Part shown: positions 6,801 through 14,699 of the stretch, in pieces
Layout of the letters: every line of letters begins with the position of its first letter
Position numbering within the stretch: position 1 is the first letter of the stretch
Assembly: GCA_028225715.1 (NCBI GenBank)
Contig: JAOIXS010000018.1
Location: forward strand, 1 to 17,356
Source: Candidatus Pelagibacter sp.
GTDB lineage: Bacteria > Pseudomonadota > Alphaproteobacteria > Pelagibacterales > Pelagibacteraceae
Length of the DNA: 17,356 nt
Direction of reading: 5' to 3'
Notes under the pieces: generated by a model
Database searches by the model: none
What the model saw: the letters and a program-made list of their open reading frames with translations, nothing else
Told to the model about the DNA's origin: nothing
Program-made: the position numbers and the translations under genes

Positions 6801-7803
6801 AATTTTTATACAATATCAAAAAATAAGAACTCAAAACTAATATTGAACCTAACTGGTGTAGTGAAGCATATTTAATCTCTACACCAGAAATCAAAGTTAC
6901 AATTCCTAAAAAAATTTGAATCAAGATAGCAACATCAAAAAATATTACATATTTGAAATCATATTTGTTTTTAAAATAGATTAAATTCAAAATAATTATA
7001 AAAAATAAAAGTAAATATGCTGTCGATCTATGCAAAAATTGAACAATAGATGGGTTATTAAATAATTGAGTGTAAATTAAATCACCATAACCAACATCAT
7101 TTGGGAAAAAGCTACCGTTCATATCAGGCCATGTATTATAGATAAGACCACCATCTAAACCCGATAAAAAAGCACCCAATACTATCTGTAAAACTATCAA
7201 CTTAAGTATGAATAATAAAAGTAAATTTGGAATTTTATTTTGAAATTTTTTAGTTTTATAAATATCTAAAATATACCAGAAAATTAAACATAAGATAAAT
7301 AAAGCTAAAGATAAATGAATGCTTAATCTAAAGTGACTAACATCATTATTTTCAATTAATCCACTAGAAACCATATACCAACCAATAAACCCTTGGAGGC
7401 ACACAAGAAAAAAAATCCAATAATATTTATTTGAGTAATACTTTGTATCTCTAAAATATATAGTAAAAAAAATTAATGGTACTAAAGTAAACAAGCCAAC
7501 AAATCTTGCTAATAATCGATGAGCATACTCCCAATAGAAAATTACTTTAAATTCCTCTAAAGACATACCATAATTAATATTTTTATATTCAGGTATTTTT
7601 TTGTACTCAGAAAAATAAAAATTCCACTCATTAATATTCAGCGGTGGCAGAATTCCAGTAAAGAGTTCCCAAGCAGTGATGGATAAACCTGAATCAGTTA
7701 ATCTAGTAAGACCACCAACTGCTACCATGAGTATAATTAATGAAAATAAAGTTATTAACCACAGTTTTAAATATTTTATATAGTTGCCGCTATTTACAAA
7801 CAT
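6793..7803 (-). CDS. ctaA: heme A synthase (COX15/CtaA type)
   Basis: Inner-membrane enzyme that oxidises the C8 methyl of heme O to the formyl of heme A, the cofactor of aa3 cytochrome oxidases. The 336-residue protein has eight predicted membrane helices. The family opening 'GGLTRLTDSGLSITAWE' is at about 30-46. Conserved histidines are His95 in 'WEYAHR', His157 and His163 ('SHFRLSIH'), His258 in 'FLHRSTAY' and His316 in 'SLHQLG', the expected substrate- and cofactor-heme ligands. The Asn-Thr-Trp-Pro loop 'IYNTWPDMNG' (221-230) is typical of the proteobacterial COX15-like class. It is not next to other oxidase genes here. It converges with metY and diverges from the chorismate mutase gene. 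Confidence 0.95.
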   Translation of the reverse strand: MFVNSGNYIKYLKLWLITLFSLIILMVAVGGLTRLTDSGLSITAWELFTGILPPLNINEWNFYFSEYKKIPEYKNINYGMSLEEFKVIFYWEYAHRLLARFVGLFTLVPLIFFTIYFRDTKYYSNKYYWIFFLVCLQGFIGWYMVSSGLIENNDVSHFRLSIHLSLALFILCLIFWYILDIYKTKKFQNKIPNLLLLFILKLIVLQIVLGAFLSGLDGGLIYNTWPDMNGSFFPNDVGYGDLIYTQLFNNPSIVQFLHRSTAYLLLFFIIILNLIYFKNKYDFKYVIFFDVAILIQIFLGIVTLISGVEIKYASLHQLGSILVLSSYFLILYKNSN

Positions 7804-7819
7804 AAATTATACTTATAAT
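7793..7819 (+). promoter_or_regulatory. candidate promoter of the chorismate mutase gene
   Basis: TTTACA (7793-7798) and a consensus TATAAT (7814-7819) are separated by 15 bases, shorter than ideal. This predicts a start near 7826 and a leader of about 20 bases without a Shine-Dalgarno sequence. The -35 part lies in the start region of ctaA. The 42-base divergent gap must also serve ctaA, for which I see no convincing boxes. Confidence 0.35.
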
Positions 7820-7845
7820 AATTATCTTAATAACCAATTGAATAA

Positions 7846-8136
7846 ATGTCGCCTACTAATAAAAAAAAACTAAATCAGATTAGAATAAAGCTTGATAAGC
7901 TGGATAATGATTTGCTTAAACTAATCAAAAAAAGATCATCACTAGTCAATGAAGTATTAAAAGTAAAAGTTCATAAGAAAGAAATAATTGATCAAAAAAG
8001 GATCAATTTTATTCTTAAAAAGATTAAAAAAAAATCAATACAAACTAATATAGACCCAAAAATCACTAATAGAATCTGGAAAAATATGATTTGGTCTTTT
8101 ATTGATTACGAAAAAAGAAATTTTAGAAAAAAGTAA
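7846..8136 (+). CDS. chorismate mutase, AroQ class (monofunctional)
   Basis: A 96-residue all-helical protein of the AroQ family, which rearranges chorismate to prephenate in phenylalanine and tyrosine synthesis. The first helix carries 'IRIKLDKLDNDLLKLIKKR' (12-30), matching the family pattern with Arg13 and Arg30. Lys39 or Lys41 lies in 'VLKVKVHKK', and Asp49 and Arg52 in 'IIDQKRINFI' correspond to the next active-site residues. The glutamate that normally follows that arginine is Ile53 by my alignment. The C-terminal helix 'IWKNMIWSFIDYEK' has the Trp and final Tyr-Glu seen in alphaproteobacterial members. The protein is unusually lysine-rich. A run of nine A (7861-7869) lies early in the frame. 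Confidence 0.85.
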   Translation: MSPTNKKKLNQIRIKLDKLDNDLLKLIKKRSSLVNEVLKVKVHKKEIIDQKRINFILKKIKKKSIQTNIDPKITNRIWKNMIWSFIDYEKRNFRKK

Positions 8137-8138
8137 TA

Positions 8139-8330
8139 CTATTTACTGTGTGGAGGTAATTTTTTTTCCACAAACATCTCATGCTTTCTTGTAGATGGAT
8201 TGTACTTCTTGGCAGACAATTTAACTTTAGCTTTTTCACCACCTGCTGGTTTTTTAACATAATAAAAAAATGGACTATCAGGTTTAGCCTCAGGTACCAA
8301 TCTAACTTTAACGTGTGTTTTTTTTGCCAT
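8139..8330 (-). CDS. rpmG: 50S ribosomal protein L33
   Basis: A 63-residue basic protein. 'KVRLVPEAKPDSPFFYYVKK' near the start and 'KKYNPSTRKHEMFVEKKLP' near the end match the L33 pattern (K..L.S....G.FY...K; K.KYDP..RKH..F.E.K). It has no cysteines, so it is the zinc-free form. It is a few residues longer than typical L33 because of the 'KPAGGEKAKVK' loop. It starts one base after the MerR gene stop and is the last gene of the unit, converging with the chorismate mutase gene. Confidence 0.92.
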   Translation of the reverse strand: MAKKTHVKVRLVPEAKPDSPFFYYVKKPAGGEKAKVKLSAKKYNPSTRKHEMFVEKKLPPHSK

Positions 8331-8331
8331 T

Positions 8332-8709
8332 TTATTTTAAACTTTTTATTTTTTTTATTAAATCAGAAATCTTCTTAAGTTTATTTTTTAAACTATAATC
8401 AGCATTTATAGAATTATTTGGTAATTCGTCAAGTTTTAATGATTTATCAGAATTAAGAACTTTTTTAACACCAATAATTGTCATTCCCTGATCTTTAAGT
8501 AGATATTTAACTTTTTTTAAAACCTCAATTGCATCATTATTATAATATCTTCTATTACCATTTAAAATTTTTGGCTTAATTTGCTTAAATTCCTTCTCCC
8601 AAAATCGAATAGTATGAGTATTCAAGGTTCCTTTTTTCTTGTTTACAAGATCAAGAATTTTAGCAACCTCACCTATTGACTTATAAGCATCATTATTTTT
8701 ATGAATCAT
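8332..8709 (-). CDS. MerR-family transcriptional regulator
   Basis: A 125-residue protein with an N-terminal MerR winged helix-turn-helix: 'KSIGEVAKILDL' (helix-turn-helix start), 'HTIRFWEKEF' and 'GNRRYYNNDAIEVLKKVKYL', the usual Arg-Arg-Tyr wing. 'LLKDQGMTIIGVKKVLN' is the dimerisation-helix start. The effector-binding domain is absent, and only a short Lys/Leu-rich coiled tail follows. It carries no cysteine cluster, so metal sensing is unlikely. Alphaproteobacteria commonly keep a short MerR-like gene straight after ihfA, and this matches it; the target genes are unknown. It overlaps ihfA by 11 bases and ends one base before rpmG. Confidence 0.88.
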   Translation of the reverse strand: MIHKNNDAYKSIGEVAKILDLVNKKKGTLNTHTIRFWEKEFKQIKPKILNGNRRYYNNDAIEVLKKVKYLLKDQGMTIIGVKKVLNSDKSLKLDELPNNSINADYSLKNKLKKISDLIKKIKSLK

Positions 8710-9001
8710 TCTTAGAATTTACCAAATCTTTAAATTCCTTAGAAGCTTTAAATAAAACAACATCTCTATTAGATATAGTTGCTTGTTCTTTTGTTTTAGG
8801 GTTTCGTCCAATTCTACTTTTTTTTGCTCTTATAGAAAAAGTACCAAATTTTGATAGCTTTAATTTTTTTTCTGTTTTTAAATTTTCTACTATTGTAATT
8901 AGAAAATCATCAATCAAATTTTCAGATATATTTTTTGAGAAACCAATTTGCATATAAATTGAATTTATAAGGTCTTTTTTGGTTAAGTTAGTTCTTTGCA
9001 T
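8699..9001 (-). CDS. ihfA: integration host factor alpha subunit
   Basis: A 100-residue HU/IHF-family DNA-bending protein. The start 'NLTKKDLINSIYMQIGFSK' and the arm 'GRNPKTKEQATISNRDVVLF' are diagnostic; the proline in 'GRNPKT' (65-70) is the residue that intercalates into DNA. 'KLKLSKFGTFSIRAK' (46-60) forms the body of the dimer. Gene position, between plsX and the MerR gene, is that of IHF alpha in alphaproteobacteria, which favours IhfA over HU, though the two families are close. Its ATG shares one base with the plsX TAA. Confidence 0.9.
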   Translation of the reverse strand: MQRTNLTKKDLINSIYMQIGFSKNISENLIDDFLITIVENLKTEKKLKLSKFGTFSIRAKKSRIGRNPKTKEQATISNRDVVLFKASKEFKDLVNSKNDS

Positions 9002-10005
9002 TAAGTTATATTGTTTCTTATCTTTTCTATTAAATTACCACTAACAATTCTAGTGCAAACACTTAAAGAGTTTGAAAAGCCTATATAATCTGTTCCACCA
9101 TGGCTTTTAATGACTGGAGAATCTAAACCTATAAAAATTGCACCATTATAAAGTCTTGGATCCAATCTTTTTTTAAATTTTTTTAGATTAGAAATGTTTA
9201 GTAATGATGAAATCTTACCAATAATATTACCTGTCATAGCTTTCTTTAATTCACTTGTAATAAAATTTGCAGTACCCTCGGCTGTTTTTAAAGCAATATT
9301 TCCAGTAAATCCATCTGCAACGATAACATTTACATCACCATTCATTAACTGATTACCTTCTATATAACCTTTAAATTCAAAGTCTGTGTTATTTCTTTGA
9401 TTTAGTTGTTGGTAAGTTTCTTTGATAGTTTCATTACCCTTAATTTCTTCAGACCCTATATTTAATAAAGCAACTCTTGCAGTATCATCAGGATACAACG
9501 ATTTAAATAATGAAGATCCCATTATAGAAAAATCAATTAAATTTTTTGGACTACATTCGATATTAGCTCCCAAATCTAGTACAACACTCATATTCTTTTT
9601 ATTTGGCCATAAAGCTGAAAGTGCTGGTTTATCAATATTTTCAATCATCTTTAGATTAAGTTTTGAAATAACAAGTAATGCCCCAGTGTTACCAGCAGAA
9701 ATGACTATGTCAGATTTTTTTTCTTTTACACTTTGTATGGCTAACCACATACTAGTGTTTTTTCCTCTTTTGGCTCCCTCTAAAGGGCTATCAGTTCCTC
9801 TAACTACATCTTTAGTATGAATTATTTCAAATGAAGATGAGGGTAACTGGTCATTGATATAATTTTGGGTTTCTTCCTTATCACCAAAAATTTGATAAAA
9901 AGTATTAACGTTACTTTTATAGTGATGAATAATTCCTTCTATAACCTTTTTTGGTGAATTATCTCCACCCATTGCATCAACTGCAATTTTTATTATTTTG
10001 CTCAT
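9001..10005 (-). CDS. plsX: phosphate acyltransferase PlsX
   Basis: Converts acyl-ACP to acyl-phosphate, the acyl donor for the first step of phospholipid synthesis with PlsY. The 334-residue length is normal. The N-terminus 'IAVDAMGGDNSPKKVIEG' is the family signature. 'SAGNTGALL' (about 102-110), 'LDLGANIECSP' and 'GFTGNIALKTAEGTANFI' follow in the expected order, and 'GLDSPVIKSHGGTD' is near the C-terminus. It lies 14 bases after rpmF, a very widely conserved pair. No fabH follows; ihfA begins at its stop codon. Confidence 0.96.
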   Translation of the reverse strand: MSKIIKIAVDAMGGDNSPKKVIEGIIHHYKSNVNTFYQIFGDKEETQNYINDQLPSSSFEIIHTKDVVRGTDSPLEGAKRGKNTSMWLAIQSVKEKKSDIVISAGNTGALLVISKLNLKMIENIDKPALSALWPNKKNMSVVLDLGANIECSPKNLIDFSIMGSSLFKSLYPDDTARVALLNIGSEEIKGNETIKETYQQLNQRNNTDFEFKGYIEGNQLMNGDVNVIVADGFTGNIALKTAEGTANFITSELKKAMTGNIIGKISSLLNISNLKKFKKRLDPRLYNGAIFIGLDSPVIKSHGGTDYIGFSNSLSVCTRIVSGNLIEKIRNNIT

Positions 10006-10019
10006 TTAATTTTGGACTT

Positions 10020-10202
10020 TTATTCCTTAGGGTCTAAAACTTGTCTACCTCTGTACATGCCTGTTTTTAGATCTAAGTGATGAGGCAATCTGTATTCTCC
10101 AGATTTTTTATCCTCAACAATATTGGTAGATTTGAACTTCATATTCTGAGCTCTTCTCATTCCAGTTCTTGACGGTGATTGTTTTCGTTTAGGTACAGCC
10201 AT
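10020..10202 (-). CDS. rpmF: 50S ribosomal protein L32
   Basis: The ATG at 10202 gives 60 residues starting '[20 protein letters not shown]', the nearly invariant L32 N-terminus; the frame is open eight codons further but that is not used. '[20 protein letters not shown]' is the alphaproteobacterial C-terminal pattern. There are no zinc-binding cysteines. It starts 7 bases after the chaperone stop without a good Shine-Dalgarno sequence, and precedes plsX. The small YceD/DUF177 gene often found just before rpmF is absent. Confidence 0.96.
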
Positions 10203-10209
10203 AATAAAA

Positions 10210-10677
10210 TTAATGCTTAAGTACACCTTTTATATAAGAATTTAAAGTATTATTTTTTAAATTTAACCTATAATTTTCAAAATATTTAACCAAATACTCA
10301 ATATTAGATGAATTATCTAAAAAATTTACTAAAATAGAGCTTCTAGATTCTATATCTAATTCATCCCAACTGTGAATTTTATCAATCATTCCATAAAATA
10401 AGTTTAAGTAATCTTTCATTTTTTTATTAATTGATTGGTCACCATAACCAATTTCTCTGATGCTTAATTCAACTTGCCTGAAGGTAAAATCATAAATTTC
10501 TTGAAGTAGTTTTTTATCATTATTTTCCTTATAAACTTTCAAAAAGAAAGCAAAATGAAGTAAAAAGAATATCAATCTATCAGAAAAAGTATCTTGATTT
10601 TTAAAATCTTTATACAAATCTTTATTTCTAGTTAATTTAACTAAATTGTTGTAGATATTTATGTAGTTTTTATCCAT
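10210..10677 (-). CDS. ubiquinol-cytochrome c chaperone family protein (CBP3-like)
   Basis: A 155-residue protein resembling the CBP3/UQCC1-type chaperone domain that aids cytochrome b and bc1 complex assembly. Supporting stretches are '[20 protein letters not shown]' (31-50), then a basic/acidic helix, and '[17 protein letters not shown]' (74-90), which matches the family's R-E-x-G-x-G-D-x-x-x-x-K-K-x-K core. '[12 protein letters not shown]' follows. The frame is open to 10863, but that part only mirrors the BamE-like gene; the ATG at 10677 is chosen. In alphaproteobacteria this gene commonly sits beside an OmlA/BamE lipoprotein gene and upstream of rpmF-plsX, as here. Assignment rests on this motif and the context. 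Confidence 0.75.
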
Positions 10678-11137
10678 GAGAAAATTATTTATATTTATTA
10701 TAATATCATTATTTATTTCAGCTTGTACTTTAAAAAAAGTTGAAAAGCACCACGGTGTTAGATTTTTAAAGATTAAACAAGAAAAGCTTAAAATTAACTC
10801 ATCAAACAAGAATGATATCTTAAAAATTTTAGGTTCACCATCAACAAGAAGCAGTTTTGACAATGATTTGTGGATTTATATTGAAAGAAAAACCAATAAT
10901 ACATCTTTAACCAGGTTTGGTAGCGAAAGAATTATGGTAAATAATGTTCTTTTGCTGGAAATTAATAGCATGGGTCTTTTAAAGAAAAAAGAATTTTTAG
11001 ATCTTACTAATATGCAAGAATTAAAATTTGCAGAGCAAACTACTGAAAATCAATACAAAAAAAATACATTTGTATACGACTTCCTATCCAGTTTGAGACA
11101 GAAAATTAATGACCCCTTAGGTAAAAGAAAAAGATAA
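10676..11137 (+). CDS. bamE: BamE/OmlA (SmpA)-family outer-membrane lipoprotein
   Basis: A 153-residue lipoprotein. The signal peptide '[17 protein letters not shown]' ends in a lipobox with Cys17 as the lipidated residue. The BamE fold starts with 'LKINSSNKNDILKILGSPST' (about 39-58), the family's N-x-x-D-V-x-x-x-L-G-x-P motif, and continues 'DNDLWIYIERK'. BamE stabilises the BamA-BamD outer-membrane protein assembly machine. The gene is longer than E. coli BamE, with a charged C-terminal tail ending 'DPLGKRKR'. It diverges from the chaperone gene with overlapping start codons (CATG), and its stop falls inside the terminator hairpin shared with hppA. Confidence 0.85.
   Translation: MRKLFIFIIISLFISACTLKKVEKHHGVRFLKIKQEKLKINSSNKNDILKILGSPSTRSSFDNDLWIYIERKTNNTSLTRFGSERIMVNNVLLLEINSMGLLKKKEFLDLTNMQELKFAEQTTENQYKKNTFVYDFLSSLRQKINDPLGKRKR
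10697..10702 (-). promoter_or_regulatory. candidate -10 box for the chaperone-rpmF-plsX unit
   Basis: The minus strand reads TATAAT here, 19 bases upstream of the chaperone ATG, inside the signal-peptide codons of the BamE-like gene. I see no good -35 box at the right distance. AT-rich coding sequence produces such boxes by chance, so this is weak. Confidence 0.3.
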
Positions 11138-11150
11138 ACTTTATCTTTTT
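11128..11150. terminator. bidirectional AT-rich terminator between bamE and hppA
   Basis: A perfect inverted repeat: AAAAAGATAAA (11128-11138), one base, TTTATCTTTTT (11140-11150). It ends in T-runs on both strands, as expected for a terminator shared by convergent genes, and both stop codons lie within or at it. The stem has few G-C pairs, so strength is uncertain. Confidence 0.55.
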
Positions 11151-13254
11151 ATCCAGCAATTACAGCCAACAATAATAAAGCTACAATATTAGTAATCTTA
11201 ATCATCGGGTTTACAGCAGGACCAGCAGTATCTTTGTATGGGTCTCCAACAGTGTCTCCAGTTACAGCAGCTTTGTGTGCTTCAGAACCTTTTCCACCAT
11301 GATGTCCATCCTCAATGTACTTTTTCGCATTATCCCAAGCACCACCACCAGCAGTCATTGAAACAGCTACAAATAAACCTGTAATAATTACACCTAGCAA
11401 CATTGCACCAACAGCAGCTAAAGCAGCTACTTGACCACCTATTGCTAGTATTACAAAGTATAAAACAATAGGAGAAAGAACTGGTAATAACGAAGGTATA
11501 ATCATTTCTCTGATTGCGGCTAGAGTTAATAAATCAACTAATTTAGCATAATCAGGTTTTTGTTTACCCTTCATGATACCTGGATATTTTTTAAATTGTC
11601 TTCTTACTTCAACAACCACAGCACCACCAGCTCTACCTACAGCTTGCATTCCCATCGATCCAAATAAATATGGCAGCATTCCACCAATTAATAAACCGAC
11701 TACAACGTAAGGGTTTGATAAATCAAAAGTTACAACAATTCCTTCAAGCTTTGAACCTGCAACACCTGAAAAGTGCTTGATGTCTTCAACATAAGCTGCA
11801 AATAATACTAGCGCACCTAAACCTGCAGAACCTATAGCATAACCTTTAGTAACAGCCTTAGTTGTATTCCCTACCGCATCTAATGCATCTGTAGTTTTTC
11901 TAACACTGTTTGGTAGTTTAGCCATTTCAGCAATACCACCTGCGTTATCTGTTACGGGTCCGTAAGCATCAAGTGCAACAACCATACCTGCTAATGCAAG
12001 CATTGTAGTTACAGAAATAGCAATTCCATAAAGACCAGCGATTGAGTTAGTTGCTAATATACCTGCAACAATAATTAAAGCTGGTACAGCCGTTGCTTCC
12101 ATAGAAACAGCTAAGCCTTGAATAACATTTGTTCCATGACCTGTTGTAGAAGATTTAGCGATACTTCTTACCGGTCTGTATTCAGTTCCAGTGTAGTATT
12201 CAGTAATCCAAATTAGTAGTCCAGTAATAACTAAACCAATTATTCCACATAAATACAAGCTCATACCTGTAAAGTTTTTACCATTAACAGTATATTCGCT
12301 TGTAAAACCAATTACATAATCAGTTACAGGGTATAAAATTATTAACGAAGAAACAGCAGAAACTACAAACCCTTTATACAAAGCATTCATAACATTTTTA
12401 CTTTTTCCGAGTTTAACAAAAAAAGTTCCTAAGATTGATGTTAAAATACAAGCTCCACCAATAGTTAGAGGGTAGATCATCATATTTATATCACCATAAA
12501 AAAAAATAGAAGAAAGAACCATCGTTGCAACAATTGTTACAGCATAAGTTTCAAATAAGTCTGCTGCCATACCAGCACAATCTCCGACGTTATCTCCAAC
12601 GTTGTCAGCAATTACAGCTGGATTTCTAGGATCATCTTCTGGGATACCCGCTTCTACTTTACCTACAAGGTCAGCACCAACATCGGCACCTTTAGTAAAA
12701 ATACCACCACCTAATCTTGCAAAAATTGATATCAATGAAGCACCAAAGCCTAATGCAACTAATGCATTAACAACTTCTCTATCATCTATTCCTGCTTTTA
12801 ATAGAAAATAATAATAGACTGCAATTGCAAGTAAAGCTAATCCAGCTACTAACATTCCAGTTACTGCACCTGATTTAAATGCAACAGCTAAGCCACTTGC
12901 CAAACCTTTTCTTGATGCTTCAGCAGTTCTAACATTAGCTTCAACAGAAACTAACATTCCAACATAACCAGCTATACCTGATAATGTAGCACCAATAAAA
13001 TAACCTAAACCAACTAATGGACTGAACACTAAGCAAATAATAACTAAAACAACAACTCCAACCACGGCAATTGTTTTATATTGTCTTGCTAAATAAGCCT
13101 TAGCACCAATTTGAATTGCTGAAGCTATCTCTTGCATCTTAGTATTTCCAGCACTTGAGTTAAGGATATTCATACCAGTAAAGAAACCATAAACGATTGA
13201 AAGTGATCCTGCTGCTATGGTGAATAATAATATTGTTTCTATTAATGAGTTCAT
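11149..13254 (-). CDS. hppA: membrane-bound proton-pumping pyrophosphatase, K+-independent type
   Basis: Hydrolyses pyrophosphate and pumps protons across the inner membrane. The 701-residue protein has about 16 predicted helices. The pyrophosphate site is '[13 protein letters not shown]' (191-203), followed by '[19 protein letters not shown]' (217-235) and the C-terminal '[13 protein letters not shown]' and '[19 protein letters not shown]' motifs, all intact. In 'GNTTKA' (462-467) Lys466 replaces the alanine of K+-dependent pumps, marking the K+-independent H+ class. The low-lysine surface and GC-richer codons relative to neighbours fit a conserved membrane protein, not transfer. An 86-base gap separates it from thiL, so it probably has its own promoter. 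Confidence 0.97.
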   Translation of the reverse strand: MNSLIETILLFTIAAGSLSIVYGFFTGMNILNSSAGNTKMQEIASAIQIGAKAYLARQYKTIAVVGVVVLVIICLVFSPLVGLGYFIGATLSGIAGYVGMLVSVEANVRTAEASRKGLASGLAVAFKSGAVTGMLVAGLALLAIAVYYYFLLKAGIDDREVVNALVALGFGASLISIFARLGGGIFTKGADVGADLVGKVEAGIPEDDPRNPAVIADNVGDNVGDCAGMAADLFETYAVTIVATMVLSSIFFYGDINMMIYPLTIGGACILTSILGTFFVKLGKSKNVMNALYKGFVVSAVSSLIILYPVTDYVIGFTSEYTVNGKNFTGMSLYLCGIIGLVITGLLIWITEYYTGTEYRPVRSIAKSSTTGHGTNVIQGLAVSMEATAVPALIIVAGILATNSIAGLYGIAISVTTMLALAGMVVALDAYGPVTDNAGGIAEMAKLPNSVRKTTDALDAVGNTTKAVTKGYAIGSAGLGALVLFAAYVEDIKHFSGVAGSKLEGIVVTFDLSNPYVVVGLLIGGMLPYLFGSMGMQAVGRAGGAVVVEVRRQFKKYPGIMKGKQKPDYAKLVDLLTLAAIREMIIPSLLPVLSPIVLYFVILAIGGQVAALAAVGAMLLGVIITGLFVAVSMTAGGGAWDNAKKYIEDGHHGGKGSEAHKAAVTGDTVGDPYKDTAGPAVNPMIKITNIVALLLLAVIAG

Positions 13255-13340
13255 TTTGCCTTTGGTTGTTTGGTTGTTAAATTTTATTGTTTAAAGTCCG
13301 GACAATACAAAAAAAGCAATAAAAGGCAATATTTAACTTT
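13255..13340 (-). promoter_or_regulatory. hppA upstream region with GC palindrome and CA-rich leader
   Basis: The 86 bases between thiL and hppA contain an 8-base palindrome GTCCGGAC (13296-13303), conspicuous in this AT-rich setting, flanked by ATTGT and ACAAT (13286-13290, 13302-13306). Next to hppA the mRNA-sense strand reads CAACCAAACAACCAAAGG, a repeated and unstructured leader with a weak AAGG Shine-Dalgarno sequence. Several weak promoter pairs fit, such as TTGCCT/TATTGT, and I cannot choose between them. Confidence 0.35.
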
Positions 13341-14300
13341 CTAAAACTTATGAAAATAACCTTTGTTTTTAAGGGTAATTTGCCTGTTTTTATCATCAAT
13401 AATAGATGATTTTTTAACATTGCTTTGGATTGAGCCAATTTTTGTAAGCTTAACTCTACAATTAGAAGCTATTTTTTTTATGATTCTCATCTTATTTTTA
13501 GAGGCTGTAAATAAGACTTGATAATCATCACCATTAGAAATGTAATTAATCTTAGATAGTTTTTTAATATCAAGTATCTTTTTAAGATTACTTGAAATTG
13601 GAATATCTTTTAAAAAAAGTTTATAAGACAGTTTTTGACTATTAATCATTTTATCAAGATCAGATAAGAGTCCATCAGAAATGTCAATTGAAGTATTAGC
13701 AAATTTCTTGATTTGATCAGTTAATTCTAATTGAATATTTGGCATAAAATATTGATTTGTAAAATATTTTTTTAATCTTGAATTAAGCTTAATTTTGTTT
13801 TTTAAAACTAATAGACCTAAATAGCTATCTCCTAAATTTCCAGAGACATATATATCATCATAAATTTTAGCTTTGTTTCTATAGGTAATATTACTCGCAA
13901 AACCTATTGAAGTAATTGTAAAACTTAACTTGTTAGAAAAAACTGTATCTCCACCACTTAAAAATATTCTATATTTATTTTGTTCTTGATTAAGTGATTT
14001 GCTAATTTTTGATAAATTTAATTTAGAAAAACTTTTCTTATTACCAGAACCAGAAATAAAATAATATTTTGGTTTAATACCTTTGCATATAAGGTCTGAA
14101 ATTGATGATCTAATTATTTTTTTAATAACAAGCTCAGGTCTTTTAAAGTCTATGAAATGATTGCCTTCTATATATGTATCGACTGATATTGCTAATTTTT
14201 TTTTTTTATCAAAAAAAACATCATCATTTAAATTTAGAGCACTTGGTGATTTTTTAGAAAGTTTTTGAAAATAATTTTTTATTAATTCAAATTCATGCAT
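13341..14300 (-). CDS. thiL: thiamine-monophosphate kinase
   Basis: Phosphorylates thiamine monophosphate to thiamine diphosphate with ATP. The 319 residues fit the family. Seen in order: 'LNLNDDVFF' (22-30), where the usual G-D-D of the metal site reads N-D-D; 'VDTYIEGNHF' (40-49), the V-D-T-x-x-E-G-x-H-F motif; 'SSISDLICKGIKPKYYFIS' (65-83), the S-D-L segment; 'FLSGGDTVFS', the G-G-D-T motif; and 'DISDGLLSDL'. All metal-binding aspartates appear kept. It overlaps the nusB end by eight bases and ends the rib-nusB-thiL unit. A run of twelve A in the coding strand (14196-14207) encodes four lysines near residue 33. Confidence 0.93.
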   Translation of the reverse strand: MHEFELIKNYFQKLSKKSPSALNLNDDVFFDKKKKLAISVDTYIEGNHFIDFKRPELVIKKIIRSSISDLICKGIKPKYYFISGSGNKKSFSKLNLSKISKSLNQEQNKYRIFLSGGDTVFSNKLSFTITSIGFASNITYRNKAKIYDDIYVSGNLGDSYLGLLVLKNKIKLNSRLKKYFTNQYFMPNIQLELTDQIKKFANTSIDISDGLLSDLDKMINSQKLSYKLFLKDIPISSNLKKILDIKKLSKINYISNGDDYQVLFTASKNKMRIIKKIASNCRVKLTKIGSIQSNVKKSSIIDDKNRQITLKNKGYFHKF

Positions 14301-14697
14301 TAGTGGTTCTTATTTTTTTTGATATTTTATCTAATATTGCATTTAAATATTTAGTTTGACCATCTTCTAAAAAAAAGTTTGATGCATTAAGATACTCTTT
14401 AATAATTATTTTAGTAGAAACTTTAGGTTTGTATAAAAACTCAAATATAGCAGACTTTACTATCACTTGAAAAACCTGATCTAAATTAGTTAACTGCAAG
14501 TCTTCTGTTAGATATTTTTTAACTTCTTCTTTAATAACTTCATCTCTTTCAATAGTTCCTAAAACAACATCTTTAATGAATTTTTTAAATCTATGTTTAG
14601 GAAAAGTTAAATCAGTATCATCATTAAAAAAATTACCATATAATTTTTGGATAATTATAACCCTTGGACTTTGATTTGGATTATATGGAGTTCTCAT
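14293..14697 (-). CDS. nusB: transcription antitermination factor NusB
   Basis: RNA-binding helical protein that with NusE (S10) promotes read-through of rRNA operons. The 134 residues fit NusB. 'SPRVIIIQKLYGNFF' near the start corresponds to the family's R..A.Q.LY...., 'FIKDVVLGTIERDEVIKEEV' to the next helix pair, and 'VSTKIIIKEYLNASNFF' to the P..v.inEyvela..f motif. 'KYLNAILDKISKKIR' matches the usual f.NgiLd.ia..l end. Sequence is diverged and lysine-rich, but its place between ribH and thiL is the common proteobacterial one. It starts two bases after the ribH stop. Confidence 0.92.
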   Translation of the reverse strand: MRTPYNPNQSPRVIIIQKLYGNFFNDDTDLTFPKHRFKKFIKDVVLGTIERDEVIKEEVKKYLTEDLQLTNLDQVFQVIVKSAIFEFLYKPKVSTKIIIKEYLNASNFFLEDGQTKYLNAILDKISKKIRTTNA

Positions 14698-14699
14698 TG

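Noticed and set aside
7806..7811. Minus-strand TATAAT as ctaA promoter
   Set aside because: It lies only three bases upstream of the ctaA ATG, so transcription would start inside the gene.
8131..8147. Hairpin AGTAA...TTACT as terminator between the chorismate mutase gene and rpmG
   Set aside because: The stem is only five A/T-rich pairs with no T-run after it; chance occurrence is likely.
10678..10863. 62-codon extension of the chaperone gene
   Set aside because: It is the antisense shadow of the BamE-like lipoprotein gene and shows no family similarity.
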